A DNA stretch of 64,000 bases. It comes from Mytilus galloprovincialis (Eukaryota > Mollusca > Bivalvia > Mytilida > Mytilidae). The notes under the pieces were generated by a model that ran no database searches, was not told the origin of the DNA, and was given only the letters and a program-made list of their open reading frames with translations. This document shows positions 1 to 12,500 of this stretch, piece by piece (position 1 is the stretch's first letter; every line of letters starts with the position of its first letter). The stretch is taken from assembly GCF_965363235.1 (NCBI RefSeq), contig NC_134840.1, positions 90,842,416 through 90,906,415 on the forward strand, given 5' to 3'. The position numbers were made by a program, and so were the translations under genes.

Positions 1-32
1 CACATCTTCCATTCTATCTCTGTATTTTGCAG

Positions 33-3000
33 ATCTGGGAGGTAGAACCAGGAAACAGGGATGAATTCCAAACATTCCAAGAAGTATTGGTAGGACCAAG
101 AACAATTGATGACCAAGTTCGGACCAGAATTATCAAAATAAATGATATTAAATGTTTTGCTTTGTTTAGAGTATTTTTATTTACTATTCTTAATGTTAGT
201 GTTCTAAAATAGATAACACAAGAAAACAAAAAAATACACAAATGTTAACAGGTTTATAAAATCAACAAGAAGTACATAATTGAGAAATTTGGTATAATAT
301 AAATGAGACAATTATCAACCGAGGACATGTTTTCTTTAATGGGGTTTATTGTCAGTCGTTTCCTGAAGTTTATTTCTGATTGATTTCGTTAAGCCTATGT
401 TTAGATTTTGCAGTCAAATCCTTTTCTCTCTTCACTGAACGCTCTTGAGAATGAGGAAATGCATGTGGAACATGCATTATCTTGGGGACAGGCTAGTCAG
501 GCTGCGTTCGCAGCAAGAGATAACTTGACTAGGATGATAAGTAGACTTGACTATTGGTCTAGTACAAAAAAACTATTTTAACAAAGTCAGAATGACTAGC
601 AAAGCTAGTTAATATACAAAAATAATAAGTCAATTGACTTTTTTAAAAGTCACTTTGACTTTTGACATAGTCATCCTGTGGACAGTCAATTTGACTCGGT
701 AAGCTAGTCAGTTTGACTAGTGTATTTTTTCAGTGCGATCGCTTTTACCCAAGATTAATTGTCTCTGGTGCTTACCAAACTGCCAAACTCCAGAACTAAC
801 TAGATATTGTGACACCTTACAATTCAGACACAGTGGGGCCAAGGGATATGAAATATAGAGTTTAGCTTTGAACTCAATTTAGGGGATGCCATATCTGCTG
901 CAGGAAAATTGAAGTCTATGTTAAGACTTTCAGAATTACACCAAGGTGTGTCTGAAAATATCAAGGATACATTAAAAGAAGAACAATTACTTCACCCTGC
1001 CACCAGTGCTCTCATGAGCTATGTCCTCGTTTTGGTATTACTATGGAAATTATGTCCGTAAAGCTTGTTAATAGATATAGGAAGATGTGGTATGAGTGCC
1101 AATGATACAACACACCATCAAAGTCACAATTTATAAAAGTAAACCATTACAGGTAACTGTCCGGTCTCCAACACGGAGCCTAGGCTCAAAAGTTCATTTG
1201 TTAGTTAATTGAAGAAAAATAACTCAAAGGCACTTCTGAACCGTATAATGTTCATAAAGATAACAAAAATTCGTAAATGTATGGCTATTACAAAATCAAT
1301 CGTTTCTGTAGCAACATTCGCCCTATTACATTTGGGATTGGCAGGCAGATACATCATGCATATGCATATGGCAATATGGGTCACGTACAATGATCGAAAC
1401 TTTCAGTGTACTCACATTTCTTTTGTGTTTCCTTTTCCAAAGGTAAGACTATATCTGACGAGTTTTACCGAATCATGACGGTATTTACGCTCCAGATAGC
1501 ATTTGTACTCAAAAACTGTGTTTGCTTTGAACAAACTCTGTCCTGCGCCGAACTTGTATTTATCAAAAAGGGAAGTGTCTTGTAATGCTAATACGCGTAC
1601 TGAATCCGCATATGATGACTAAGAGGTTAATTCATGTCCCTATTTAATGAATAATTGAGCTATTGTGCGTCGCTGTTAAAAGTTATATAAGGATCATGAC
1701 TGATTTTGAATTACAACATTAGAAAATTGGCATTGTATTGTATAATTTTTCATCCTTCCCTTTAAAAAAATTAATGAGTTAACTTTTTTACCAGGATTAT
1801 CGCACTAAAAAATGTTCATACACCAAACTGACTTTGGTTTTCACTCCCGATTTCTTTTTTAAACCTCGCATTCGCCTCGGGTGACCATAGTATATTATGT
1901 GTTATAATTGCTCTGTCCAGACTTTGCTTGAAATACACAATGTGTATTTATCTATAACTAGATACTGATTTTCACAAAATACATAACCTTTAAGATGCAA
2001 AATTAAAAACAATGTTTCAGCGCCTGAATTTTGTTTTTTTCAACGATAGAAAAAATATTGAAATAATTTGATAAACTGGTGTTTTATACTTTAGAAAATA
2101 ATTCTGTTATATATTATAGTGAAATACTATACACAATATGAAAGTTTATGGATGTGAAAAGTTCAAGGCCACTTCTTCTTTTGCTATGTCTTAAATGGAA
2201 AAAATCAATCAACGCCATTTTGTAATGGCAGCTCTTCATATAAGTAGTCAAATTTGTCGTTTTAACATCGTTTATAGCATATGCTTATGATTGAATCGTT
2301 TTTGTAGCATTCTATTGAATAAACATCAGAATATTTCTCCTTTTTGTCCTTTGCGGTTGTAATATTGATATTTTTAGGTCTGACCTTTGACCTCAATTTC
2401 ACAAAATTGTGACCACTCTGGATTTTTACGACCCAACTTTTCTTTTTGTACACGTTTTCCTCTTTACATCTATATATAATTTAGGTGTGTGTTCTTCCGG
2501 ACCATTAAAGTTTTAAAAAATGAACTCTGGTTGCAGTACTATAATTACCAGTGCATGGAACTCTGTTGGACGTCTTTTTTAGGTATCTGAAGATTACAAA
2601 CTAATTATTGACAATGCAATTTCAAACTTACTTTGTTTATACATAATTCTGCTTAGGGCTTACATTTTGTTTTACCTCCTTTACTATAAACTTATATTTT
2701 TCATGCAATACTTCAGCAGATAATGTAGGGTTTACGGAAAGAGACCGTCCAGGTTAGTGTTGACTAGGCGCACACAAACACACATTATTACTTTATTTAG
2801 TGCTAGTAACATATAATTTGAAATTTTTCAATGTGATATAAGCGAAATGTATTTCAAAATTATTATTTGACCAACGGTGTTGAAAATGAAAATTGTGTTT
2901 TTTCGATTGAACTCTGGTTGCTGATGTCAGCATTTTAGTAAATACATATATTAATGGAGAGTTGTCTCATTGGCGCTCATACCACATCTTCTTATATCTA

Positions 3001-4764
3001 TACATGACATATTTTAAATAATTGGTTTGGTGAATAAATCGCATGACCTCAATTTTATTTTGCTAGATTTTACCTGTAGTAATCATGCACAGTCATGATC
3101 ATAACTATTTTTGCTTAAATATATGCTAGATTTCTTTTAGTCTAAAAGATCGGTGGTTATGTACTATCTTACTCCTAGCTTGATATATTTTGAATAAACT
3201 TATTCTGAAACAACATGTTAAAGGTTATCCATTTAACATTGTAGTAAGATCTTTTAATATTGTCTTTATCGATACCTACATTGAATTATTTTCAAACTTT
3301 AATACAGAACTAAACAAATATCAATATCCAGTTTTAACACTCATGCTCTTGCGACTCATTTCACAAAAAAATCTTACGAGAAAAATACTTGTAAGTCATG
3401 TACTGATTGATAATTCAGTCTCAGACTAGGAACATTAATTATTTTTTAGAATAATGTTTACCCTTATCCCCGTTGAACACCGATTTATTTATATGTAACG
3501 GTCTTGTTTTATCGTTGTGTTGTACTATCCTTATTGTGAAATTAGATTTTACAACGCTAAATTACAAATGGGGAGTTTGGAATGGAGCAAAAAAAAAACA
3601 TGTCAAAGAGACAACAGTCCGATAAAAAACAGCACAATCCACCAATTGCTCCTCTGCGCAGCGAGAAAATTCCGCATCCAGAGGCGGGCTTCAACTGGAA
3701 TCCTAAACAATAATGTATACATATCTTCATCCACTTTACTATAATGTTCCTGACGGTACATTGTTGTCAATATAATGGAATTGTATGCGACTGTCATATA
3801 AGTGGGAGGTTATGCTAGCTTTAAAAACGAGATTATTACAATCAGTTTCTACGAAGGAAACGCATGTACCAAGTCGGGAATATGGTCAACAGTTGTTTTC
3901 CATTCGTTTGGTGTATGAGATTTTGATTTTGCCATCTATGGAGGGTCTTTCCGTTTTGAATTTTCCTTGGAATTTGGTATATTTTTTGTTATTTTACATT
4001 AATTTCTCTAGTAGAGGTGAAAGTATATGTATGGTGCATATCGATTTTGTAGACGATTATTTGTGCTATTTTGTTTGAAAAAGTCGGTTAATAGGTTTTC
4101 ATTGGTCAATTGACTTGTCAACTCAGACACTAATTTTCTCTGTTAAGCTATGTCTTGAAGAACGAGTATAACCTTTATTTAATATCCCAAATATTCGGGC
4201 AACTAAACACGTTTGTTGTATAGCATGTAACGTGTTTATATTTTATTCGTTCAGACAATAGACACGGTACGGATATCTTGGCACTAATATTACATTTAAT
4301 TATATATATAACAGTTATAATTGCAATTGAATTTATTAGATGGTTTTATACAAAATTTAAACTTTATGAGAACCGTTTAATTCTAATCTTATAAAAGATA
4401 TTCGTAAACAATTCTAAAATAGCCCTCCTTACCAAATATATTTGACGTGATTTCTCTGCTTTAATTTTATAAACGAAGCGAAAAGGAAAAACAGTTTTGC
4501 AATGGTATTCAAATATATTTTAACATCTTGTATTCTTTTTTTAAATCATTGTTGTCAGCAGTTTGTCCTCAAACTGGCAAAGTGAACAGTCATTAAAAAA
4601 AACCTTCTTGATAATTTCCATTTATCTTCATTGTTTCAGAAGGATATCCTGTCCACGAAAAGAGTACAGTTGCACCGATGGAATATACTTATCCAGACCT
4701 TCTTCATTTATTAGGAGATTTTTACAAAGGAAGATCTTTGGACAAACAGGAGAACATTGCTTGA
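33..4764 (+). CDS. 3' exons of an unrecognised gene (tentative, partial)
   Basis: Four short stretches read as coding sequence after plausible acceptors. The first starts at 33 (IWEVEPGNRDEFQTFQEVL; donor perhaps before the GTAGGA near 89, or further on). The second starts at 414 after a pyrimidine-rich acceptor and may end near 539 in phase 1 (contains HALSWGQASQAAFAARDNL). The third starts at 883 and would join in phase 1 (contains DAISAAGKLKSMLRLSELHQ). The last is 4640-4764, after TTGTTTCAG, and ends in TGA (contains VAPMEYTYPDLLHLLGDFYK). The peptides are hydrophilic and helix-prone. I do not recognise the family. The donor of the third exon is unclear, so an exon may be missing between 1040 and 4640. 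Alternatives are a decayed gene or chance open frames. The gene would begin upstream of the window. Confidence 0.35.
485..760. repeat. Dense TGACT/AGTCA motif cluster
   Basis: Over about 270 bp the motif TAGTCA or TGACTA and shorter AGTC/GACT forms recur many times on both strands, often as back-to-back pairs such as AAGTCAATTGACTT. A short perfect palindrome, GCTGCGTTCGCAGC, sits at its left edge. It overlaps the tentative exon at 414. It could be the body of a small palindromic element or a degenerate inverted array. No target-site duplication was identified. Confidence 0.35.
1050..1195 (-). repeat. Dispersed repeat R1, copy 1
   Basis: This is a reverse-strand copy of a repeat seen at least five more times in the window. 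Its end reads, on the reverse strand, as a GTTGTCTCATTGGCACTCA-like stretch followed by CCACATCTTCTT. The other part contains the reverse complement of GGAGCCTTGGCTCACACC. It is non-coding, and its transposon class is not determined. Confidence 0.55.
3850..4000 (+). repeat. Dispersed repeat R2, partial copy
   Basis: It carries GTACCAAGTCGGGAATATGG, CAGTTGTTTTCCATTCGTTT and GTTTTGAATTTTCCTTGGAA in the same order as the copies at 8036 and 23610. The open frame across it is a by-product of the repeat. Confidence 0.5.
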
Positions 4765-5289
4765 AGTTACATGGAAAACTTATGGTTTAATGAATTCAAT
4801 TTCAGCCTTGAATTTTTTTTAATTATTATAAAATATAGGGATTAATAAGCATGCTTTAGTGAACAGGCAAGCAGGACAATATTTTCTATTGTTGGAATTC
4901 TCTTAATGTTTACCCCACACCATCCTTTACTTATATGTCTATAATTCCAAAACCAGGGAAAAAGTATGTTTAGTTGAAAAATATCAACCTAAAACACAAG
5001 AAGATTTTGTTAATATATATTGCATTTACTAAAAACGGTTGTATTCATGATGCTAAGATGTATAACAATAAGATTATCAAAATAAAATACGACGGAAAAA
5101 CATAAGTTAAACTATATATCAAATAAATTTTTAACTATGCATGAAAAAAAAATCAAATGAAACGCTTTATATAAAAGACAACTCTAGTTTAAAAAAACTA
5201 TAACAAACGGCAAACAAAGTTTATAAAAACTTTGGTAAGAAAGAAATGCACTCTAAGGTCAATCAAACATTCTATCCATATTATTGACA

Positions 5290-5520
5290 CACCGGGAACA
5301 GCATATACAGAAATAAGAAGATGTAGTATGAGTGCAATAAGACAACTCTTTATCCAATATACAGCACATGTAAAAAGTAAACAATTATGGGTCAGAGTGC
5401 GGTCTTTAACACGGAGCTTTGGCTCACACCAACCAGCCAACTACAAGGGGCCCCGAAATGACTAGTGTAATACAATTCAAACAGGAAAAACAACGGTATT
5501 ATCTATATAAAAAACGAGAA
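5290..5520 (-). repeat. Dispersed repeat R1, copy 2
   Basis: Reverse-strand copy of R1. It includes AAGAAGATGTAGTATGAGTG at one end and the GAGCTTTGGCTCACACC segment at about 5416. It is followed by the AAAAAACGAGAAAC segment into which the 5525-5977 MITE has inserted. Confidence 0.55.
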
Positions 5521-5524
5521 ACTA

Positions 5525-5977
5525 TGGTGGCCGGATGCAGCCATTTCGCCTTTTCGCGTTTTCGCCTTTTCTCCTTTCACTTTCACGCGAAATCGAGAAA
5601 TCGAGAAATCGGGAAATCGGGAAATCGAGAAAGCGAGAAAGCGAAATCGAGAAATTGAGAAATCGGGAAATCGAGAAATTGAGAAATCGAGAAATTGGGA
5701 AATTGGGAAATCGGGAAATCGAGAAAGCAAAAACGCGAAATTGAGAAATTCATTTCGCGTTTTCGCTTTCGTGTTTTCGCGTTTTTGCTGTCTAGTTTTA
5801 TCGATTTCCCGATTTCCCTATTTCTCGATTTCCCTATTTCTCGATTTGCCTATTTCCCGATTTCTCAATTTCTCGATTTCGCTTTCTCGATTTCCCAATT
5901 TCCCGATTTCGCGTTTGCAAAGTGAAGGAAGAAAACACGAAAACGTGAAAAGGCGAAATGGCCGCATCCGGCCACCA
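5525..5977. mobile_element. Hairpin MITE with 40-bp TIRs and TA target duplication
   Basis: The left end TGGTGGCCGGATGCAGCCAT and the right end form inverted repeats of about 40 bp with two mismatches. TA flanks both ends (5523-5524 and 5978-5979), as expected for a Tc1/mariner-type insertion. The interior is two opposed arrays of a short unit (GAAATCGAG, GGGAAATCG and variants) at roughly 5590-5750 and 5800-5910, so the whole 453-bp element folds back on itself. It has no coding capacity, although the simple repeat creates several spurious open frames. Confidence 0.75.
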
Positions 5978-5979
5978 TA

Positions 5980-6300
5980 AGAAACACTTATGGTTCAACC
6001 CACCATTTTTTTCTTTAAAAATGTCCTGTATCAAGTCAGGAAAATGGCCATTGTTATATCATAGTTCGTTTCTGTGTGTGTTACATTTTAACGTTGTGTT
6101 TCCGTTGTGTCGTTTGTTTTCTCTTATATTTGAGTGTGAATTCACATTACTATAAGACGTGTCACGGTACTTTTCTATCCCAAATTAATGTATTTGGTTT
6201 TCATGTTATATTTGTTATTCTCATCGGATTTAGTCTAATGCTCAGTCCGTTTCTGTGTGTGTTACATTTTAAAGTTGTGTCATTGCTCTCCTCTTTTATT
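5980..6300 (+). repeat. Dispersed repeat R2-like copy with internal duplication
   Basis: It begins with the TTCAACCCACCATTTT motif shared with copies at 8036 and 23610. It then contains CGTTTCTGTGTGTGTTACAT twice (about 6066 and 6247), which indicates a partial tandem duplication of about 180 bp. Non-coding. Confidence 0.5.
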
Positions 6301-7194
6301 TAATGCGTTTCCCTCAGTTTTAGTTTGTTACCCCGATTTTGTTTTTTGTCCATAGATTTACAAGTTTTGAACAGCGGTATAAAACTGTTGCGTTTATTTA
6401 TGAACCACATCAACAAACGACAACCACTGAATATCTCAATGATAAAAAGAGCGGCCTGGGGTAAACGTTTTAACAGGCACAATTATTCAGCTTTACATGA
6501 CACAGAAGTGTAGCATTACAACATAAAATACACACTATAAAATATCAATTGAAATAGCTTAACTCTTTCAAAAAGACATACAATGAATAGACAAAAACAA
6601 GTAAACATACGTTAAACGAATACATTTTATCATTAGCAGGACTACACGTTTTTCTGTATCAGAAATATTTGGAAATGCTAGCTAAACATCTCACTTATGT
6701 GCTGGTCACATAAAATTCCATTATATTGACAACAATGTGTGAACAAAATAAAAGACATGATAGGTAACAAGTGGCTCATGAGATTCTGATATCGTTCACC
6801 TGTAATTTCAGTTTAAGGCATTTGACTTATTTGTTGAATTTACTTTGCTAAACAATTCTGCCATTTACACTTTACTTTTTTTTTCTATAATAATATTTAA
6901 GATGAATACGCACATCAAAACTGTAAAATTTTCTTAAAATGGAACTTGTTCTGAACAGTAATTTCCTTAGCATAATAATTTCATTTTGGATGTAGCTCGT
7001 CGTCTGATTGGCTGAGTGTTTTGTCTATCAGCTCATAGACGTAATTTTGTCAAGTGACCGTGACTTCAACTTTTTTACATGATTTAGACAGAAAACATAT
7101 TACAGTCATTCCTTCGTTAATTAACACAATGACGGGATAAATAAGTACCGAGCCAAGTCAAATGGATATCACAAAAAAGACTAATTTTATATAG

Positions 7195-7385
7195 ATTAGA
7201 CCGTTGGTTTTCCAGTTTGAATGGTTTTACACTAGTAATTTTGGGGCCTTTTATAGCTTTTTGTTCGGTGTGAGCCAAGACTCCGTGTTGAAGGCCGTAC
7301 ATTGGCCTATAATGGTTTACTTTTATAAAGTGTTATTTGGATGGAGAGTTGTCTCATTGGCACTCACACCACATCTTTCTATACC
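7195..7385 (+). repeat. Dispersed repeat R1, copy 3
   Basis: Plus-strand copy running from TTAGACCGTTGGTTTTCC to CACTCACACCACATC. It aligns over its full length with 38008-38180, including GGGGCCTTTTATAGC and GGAGAGTTGTCTCATTGGCA. The class is unknown. Confidence 0.6.
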
Positions 7386-8035
7386 TATAAACAGTACAAA
7401 CAGAATATTCAAAAAGACAAATAAAAGAATATATAACACGTTATGAAGATGATAAACAACGTCAGTGCACATAATCTATACTTCAAAACCATCGTTTATT
7501 ATTGTGAAGTTGATACGGAATATTAAGGAACAAGATCTTGGTACCTTCCGTTTAACTTTTTTAGGAAAAGGATACGTTTTCTGGTTATTCTCTTTAAATT
7601 TAAACTTTTCCAAATAAAATGTATCAGGTAAAACCCACTAAATCGAGAGTAGAAAGCATACGGAACATTTTATGGAGGGTACAGCATAATATCGTTCGGG
7701 TCATACTTTCCCTTTCACTACAAAGAAGCGTACCTAGATGTCACTACTGTTTCATAGTTTGGGTAAAAAACAATACACATTATCGCTATGTGTCCATCAC
7801 TGAACATCACAAAGGTTCCCGTAAATGACGTCATGAAAGTGTATATGACGTCATTTTACATTAATGACCTGACCAGAACACTGGAAAGACGTTCAGAGAA
7901 AAGGAACTGTAAAAGTAATTGTAAAGGTAAATCAACAAGTTTCAACAGCCTACCCTCAACACACATCTAAAGGACAACATACAGTCTGCAATGTCCCTGT
8001 GCGACTGTCTCGTGCAATTGAGAGGTCAGTTGGCT

Positions 8036-8205
8036 AGCTATGACCCCAGGTTTAACCCACCATTTTCTACTGAAGAAAATGCCTGTACCTAGTCAGGAAT
8101 ATCATGAGACTGTTGTTATCCATTCGTCTGAGCTTTTGCTTTTGCCATTTGATTTGGAACTTTTCGTTTTGAATTTTCCTGGAGTTCAGTATTTTTGTGA
8201 TATTA
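8036..8205 (+). repeat. Dispersed repeat R2, copy
   Basis: It contains TTTAACCCACCATTTTCTAC, CCTGTACCTAGTCAGGAATA, GTTGTTATCCATTCGT and TTTTGAATTTTCCTGGAGTT. The same order is found at 23610-23790 and, in part, at 3850-4000. The frames through it are open by chance. Confidence 0.55.
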
Positions 8206-9521
8206 CTATTCAATGTGTCCAAATCTTAAAATTGTTCCGAATCTATAAAATTATGAGTGAACGTGCACATCTCCGTTAATAAGTTGAGCCTTTTTCAATT
8301 GATTTTTCACCGGATATTCGAAAGAAAAATTTGTTACTGGTTATTGGTTTGGTGATATACGTCGGGCATGCGGCTGTCAAACAGTGTCAAATTTAGATAT
8401 GTTGTTTCTTGGGGGCGACTATAAAAAAAAAGCCTGGTCAAGTTCAATTTTCATGATTTTCAAGATTTTATCTTTTACCGTTGATGAGTTGTAGACCTTT
8501 TGGGCAGTGAAAAATTATATACTTATAGAGCGTTGTCTCTGTAATGAAATTACTTGAAAACGCTTTGATGAACCCTTTTGAAATTTATATGTGTCGTCTC
8601 CTGTCACTTGATGAAAGTCAAGTTACTATTTAAGCTGTTATCATTATTGGGTTGTATACCTTTTTAAAAGTAGTGAAGAACGATCCTTGGGCAGCAACCA
8701 TTTGATTTTCTAGAGGAGGCGCTATGGATTTTTTTGGAAAAAAAGTTTGTTTGCAGTTTTTGAAGAAAAAAAAATAATTTGTTTTTGACCCCGAGAAGAA
8801 AAAATTGTGTGTTTCAACCCCAGCTGCTACTATATGTAATGGTAAAATTGACAGAAAAGAAAATGTTTTCGATTTGTCGCCCAAAAAATAGATTGTTTAT
8901 CGCCGAAGTCCAAAAAATTAATTAAACGAATTCTTGTAAAAGAAATTTAACTTCCTATGACTAAACTAAGGATTTCACGATTTTAGATTTTACCTTGAAG
9001 TAGTGAAAAGTGATACTTACATTGAATTGATTTTGGACTTTTATTTTTGCATGTGATCCTGTTTTTATGGCTCCAGTTTTGCATATATCAGTTTTATACT
9101 GGAAAATCCGGTTTGCTGTCAGTTTGACAACTCGATCTTTGTATATAGCTTCTTCTTATGTTGTGCTGTTTTACCACTATCCCATATTTTTTATGTGCCT
9201 GTCCCAAGTCAGAAGCCTGTAGTTCAGTGGTAGTTGTTGGTTCATTTCTGTCATATTTAATTTTCGTTAATTGTTTTGTTATACATTAGGCCTTTACTTT
9301 TCTCTTTTTAATTCTTTCATATTTTTCATGGCGAGGCCTTTTAGCGCCGACTATACCGTATGGGTGTATCTAATTGCTGAAGGCTGTACGATCGGCTTTA
9401 ATTTGCCTAATTTCACTTCATGAATGTAAATACTTTTTGGATATATATTTTAGATCAGAAAGAGAGAGAAAGATCCGCTTTAATGTACTTGTAATCCATA
9501 AAGCTGGTTCAGTGAAGTGCA

Positions 9522-12500
9522 ATGTACACAACAGAGCAAATACGGGACAAATCTCCAATTTCCTACTCACAGGTGCCACAACCAGCAATATACAATGATC
9601 CGCCACAACTATCTCCTTATAGACAGCCGACACCACCTCAAATACACAATCAACCGCCACAGTCGCAAATCCACAATCAACCGCCATATTCTCATGGACA
9701 AGCTACTTTCCAGCATCACCCAGTAACATCAGGTGTGATGGTTAATATGAGGGACCCAAATAATCCATCAAACAGTAAATATCCTGTCCGGATGAAATGT
9801 CCGGCTTGCGGAGAAGATATAACAACGGTGACTAAATATGTTACTGACTGTGACTCGTACATAAAGGCCATTGTTTTATTGTTAGTGGGGTAAGTGTTTC
9901 AGAGTATGTTTTTCTATAATAGACGTATTTTACAGGTACTGTGCATATTGAATTGCTATCGTTACATAAGAGCCATGATTTTCAGACTATTCGGTAATAT
10001 TTTCTTCCATTTTCATTATATGAATGGCCTTATGATATTGAAAGTGAAAACTTTTGAGCAATAGAAAATGAAAATTCAATTGAACACAATTTTTAAGAAA
10101 TCGATATGAAATTGATATCTGCACAATATATTTTTGGTCAATTCGTTGTTCTAAAAGTAGCAAATACTTCAACCAAACTCCAATAGCAACATATATTTTT
10201 CTATACTTAGTCTAGCTCATATGGTTTAATATAACGACAGAAGGTCCCGAATCATTTTGATGAACTGTAATAAGAGCAATTTGTTTTGGGTTCGTACTCT
10301 TTCGGTCTTTGCTAAATCAACAATATAAAAATTAGAAGATGGAGTATGGGAGTTTTCTCAGTATCGAAGGCCGTATGAGTGCCGATATATAGTTGCTTAC
10401 ATCCACTGAATATTTTTCTTCATTTTATTTAGAACTGGAAGAAGAAACTTTTAACATTTTTTCCAAACTAAAGGGATCTTAAAATGTCTATTTAATTTTA
10501 AAAATATTTTTTGAGATATGGTACAAACGATTAATTGCTTTTTCTCATAAATTGAAAAACAAATAGTAGTTATCAAAGTCGGAAACCCGGTTGAAATAGG
10601 AGAAAAGAATCGAAGCTCTTTGGTAGAGAAGGCGATAAATGCTTACTGTAATGTTTACTATAGTGACAAAAATTTTAAAAGTTAATAGAAACAAACAAAA
10701 TTACAATTTTCTTCTCAATTACAAAGTGTTTTATTTTAAAAACACTTTTTGCATAAGTTTTCAATTTATCTAGTATATAGTTAAGCAGAACAATTTGATA
10801 TCAAGTCGACGACATGGGTATCTTTCAAGTTGGATGTAGAAAACGCATAACCTCCGATTTAAAAAAAAAAAAATTTACCACGGACGGAAAACATATCAAT
10901 CTATAAGTTCAGTAATTTTCGTGTCTGCCCTTCCATTATGTGACTCAAGAAAAAAATCCCCAAAATGGGTAACTATTGTATCGAAAAGAGAAAATCTAGT
11001 GCAAGGGCGTGTTTGAGTTGAATATTTTGTCTTGATATCGTACAAAGCAAGAATATTTCATACATCGTCTCTCTTCAGGTTGACTTTATAACATAAAAAA
11101 ATCACAGTACTAAAAGATGAAATATATGGGTCAAGTGAAATACCTATCTAATGAATCACAAAAACACAGTAGGTGTGTTCGAATAGCTATTTTTTGACTG
11201 AAAGTACTTGTGACGACAGTCTTTCAAGTTCATGTTGGATGATGAAAATGAATATCTTCGAAAAATTATATTTTTTTGTGTGAGATAACTAGGGTTTATA
11301 GTCTTCAACCACTAAAAAAATCTAGTCTGCCATTCAACGAAATATTTAATTAGATTTTTTTTTATGTTTATGAATTTTTTTAAATGTTTATGAATTTTCG
11401 AAAATTTCACCTGACAACCTATCAGACAATAGTTTTAAGTTGAATCAATGCAGACAAGATCATTAACTGATGTTCATTAGCTAGTAGATACAGTTGTCTT
11501 TTAAAATACAACTGACATATAAGGATCGTAATGGTGCAATGTGGATAAATTTATCGGTTTCCAAGAGCAAAATTGGCAGCGCGTCATCCCTACAATGGCT
11601 TCCATTTTTGTGAAAATGAACTGGCGTAATGGGGAGATAATTTTGACGAAGAAGAATCCTGACTGATCAAAGGTACCAGGATCTATATAATTTAGTACGC
11701 CAGACGCGCGTTTCGTCTACATAAGACTCATCAGTGACGCTCAAATCAAAATATTTATAAAGCCAAGCAAGTACAAAGTTGAAGAGCATTGAGGATCAAA
11801 ATTCCAAAAAGGTTGGGACAAATACGGCTAAGGTAATCTATGCCTTGGATAACAAATAAATGTTCATGACCTTTTACGTTATTCAGTTTCTTAAATATTT
11901 CTGATGCGAACATCTTTTAGAAATGGGATGGAGCTTCAGCCGTGGAATAACATGAAAATGATTATGTTGTACCATAGCTAAGCTCCGCCTTTTCCCTCTG
12001 GATTCTAGTTGAGCTGCATATCTAATGACCAAAGTATGGTACAACACCAAATTGCAGATAATATACCATGGTTTACTCTTATCAAACCTTTAAAGCAAAT
12101 TATTGCATTAAAACATCGAAAGAAAAAATGGAATTTATATTACAACATGTAATACTACACCTGATGTGGTATATTGCAATGTTTACGGGTGCGCATAATG
12201 AATGCAGAATATGGTTTGTTAAGTTATATATGTTTCATACGCATTCGTAATGATTATGGAACGTAAACCTCGTAACACTGGGTGGATACTGCTGCTAGTG
12301 GACTATCAATTCCCGAGGTTATCATCAGCTTAGTAGTCATCACTTCGGTACTGAGCGTTCATACCTCCTTATATAAATATACAATGTTTATGAATTTGGT
12401 ATGATATATATGTTTGTATGTTTTGTATTGTCTTGGTATCAATCCTGTAATTTTGGATTCCAAACCAATAAATATTACTTACTTACTTACTTACTAATAA

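Larger units (their letters stand above)
4765..9453. other. Intergenic region rich in repeats
   Basis: No convincing gene is seen. The stretch holds an R1 copy (5290-5520, reverse) split by a hairpin MITE (5525-5977), an R2-like repeat with its continuation (5980-6300), another R1 copy (7195-7385) and an R2 copy (8036-8205). At 8400-9350 there is AT-rich sequence with fragments resembling other dispersed repeats. The remaining open frames are short and lack splice or codon support. Confidence 0.5.

Noticed and set aside
1209-1478. 89-codon open frame with a donor-like GTAAGA at its end
   Set aside because: No recognised motif, no acceptor and no continuation; the overlapping opposite-strand frame is equally open.
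5503-5980. Several open frames on both strands
   Set aside because: They come from the simple repeat inside the hairpin MITE.
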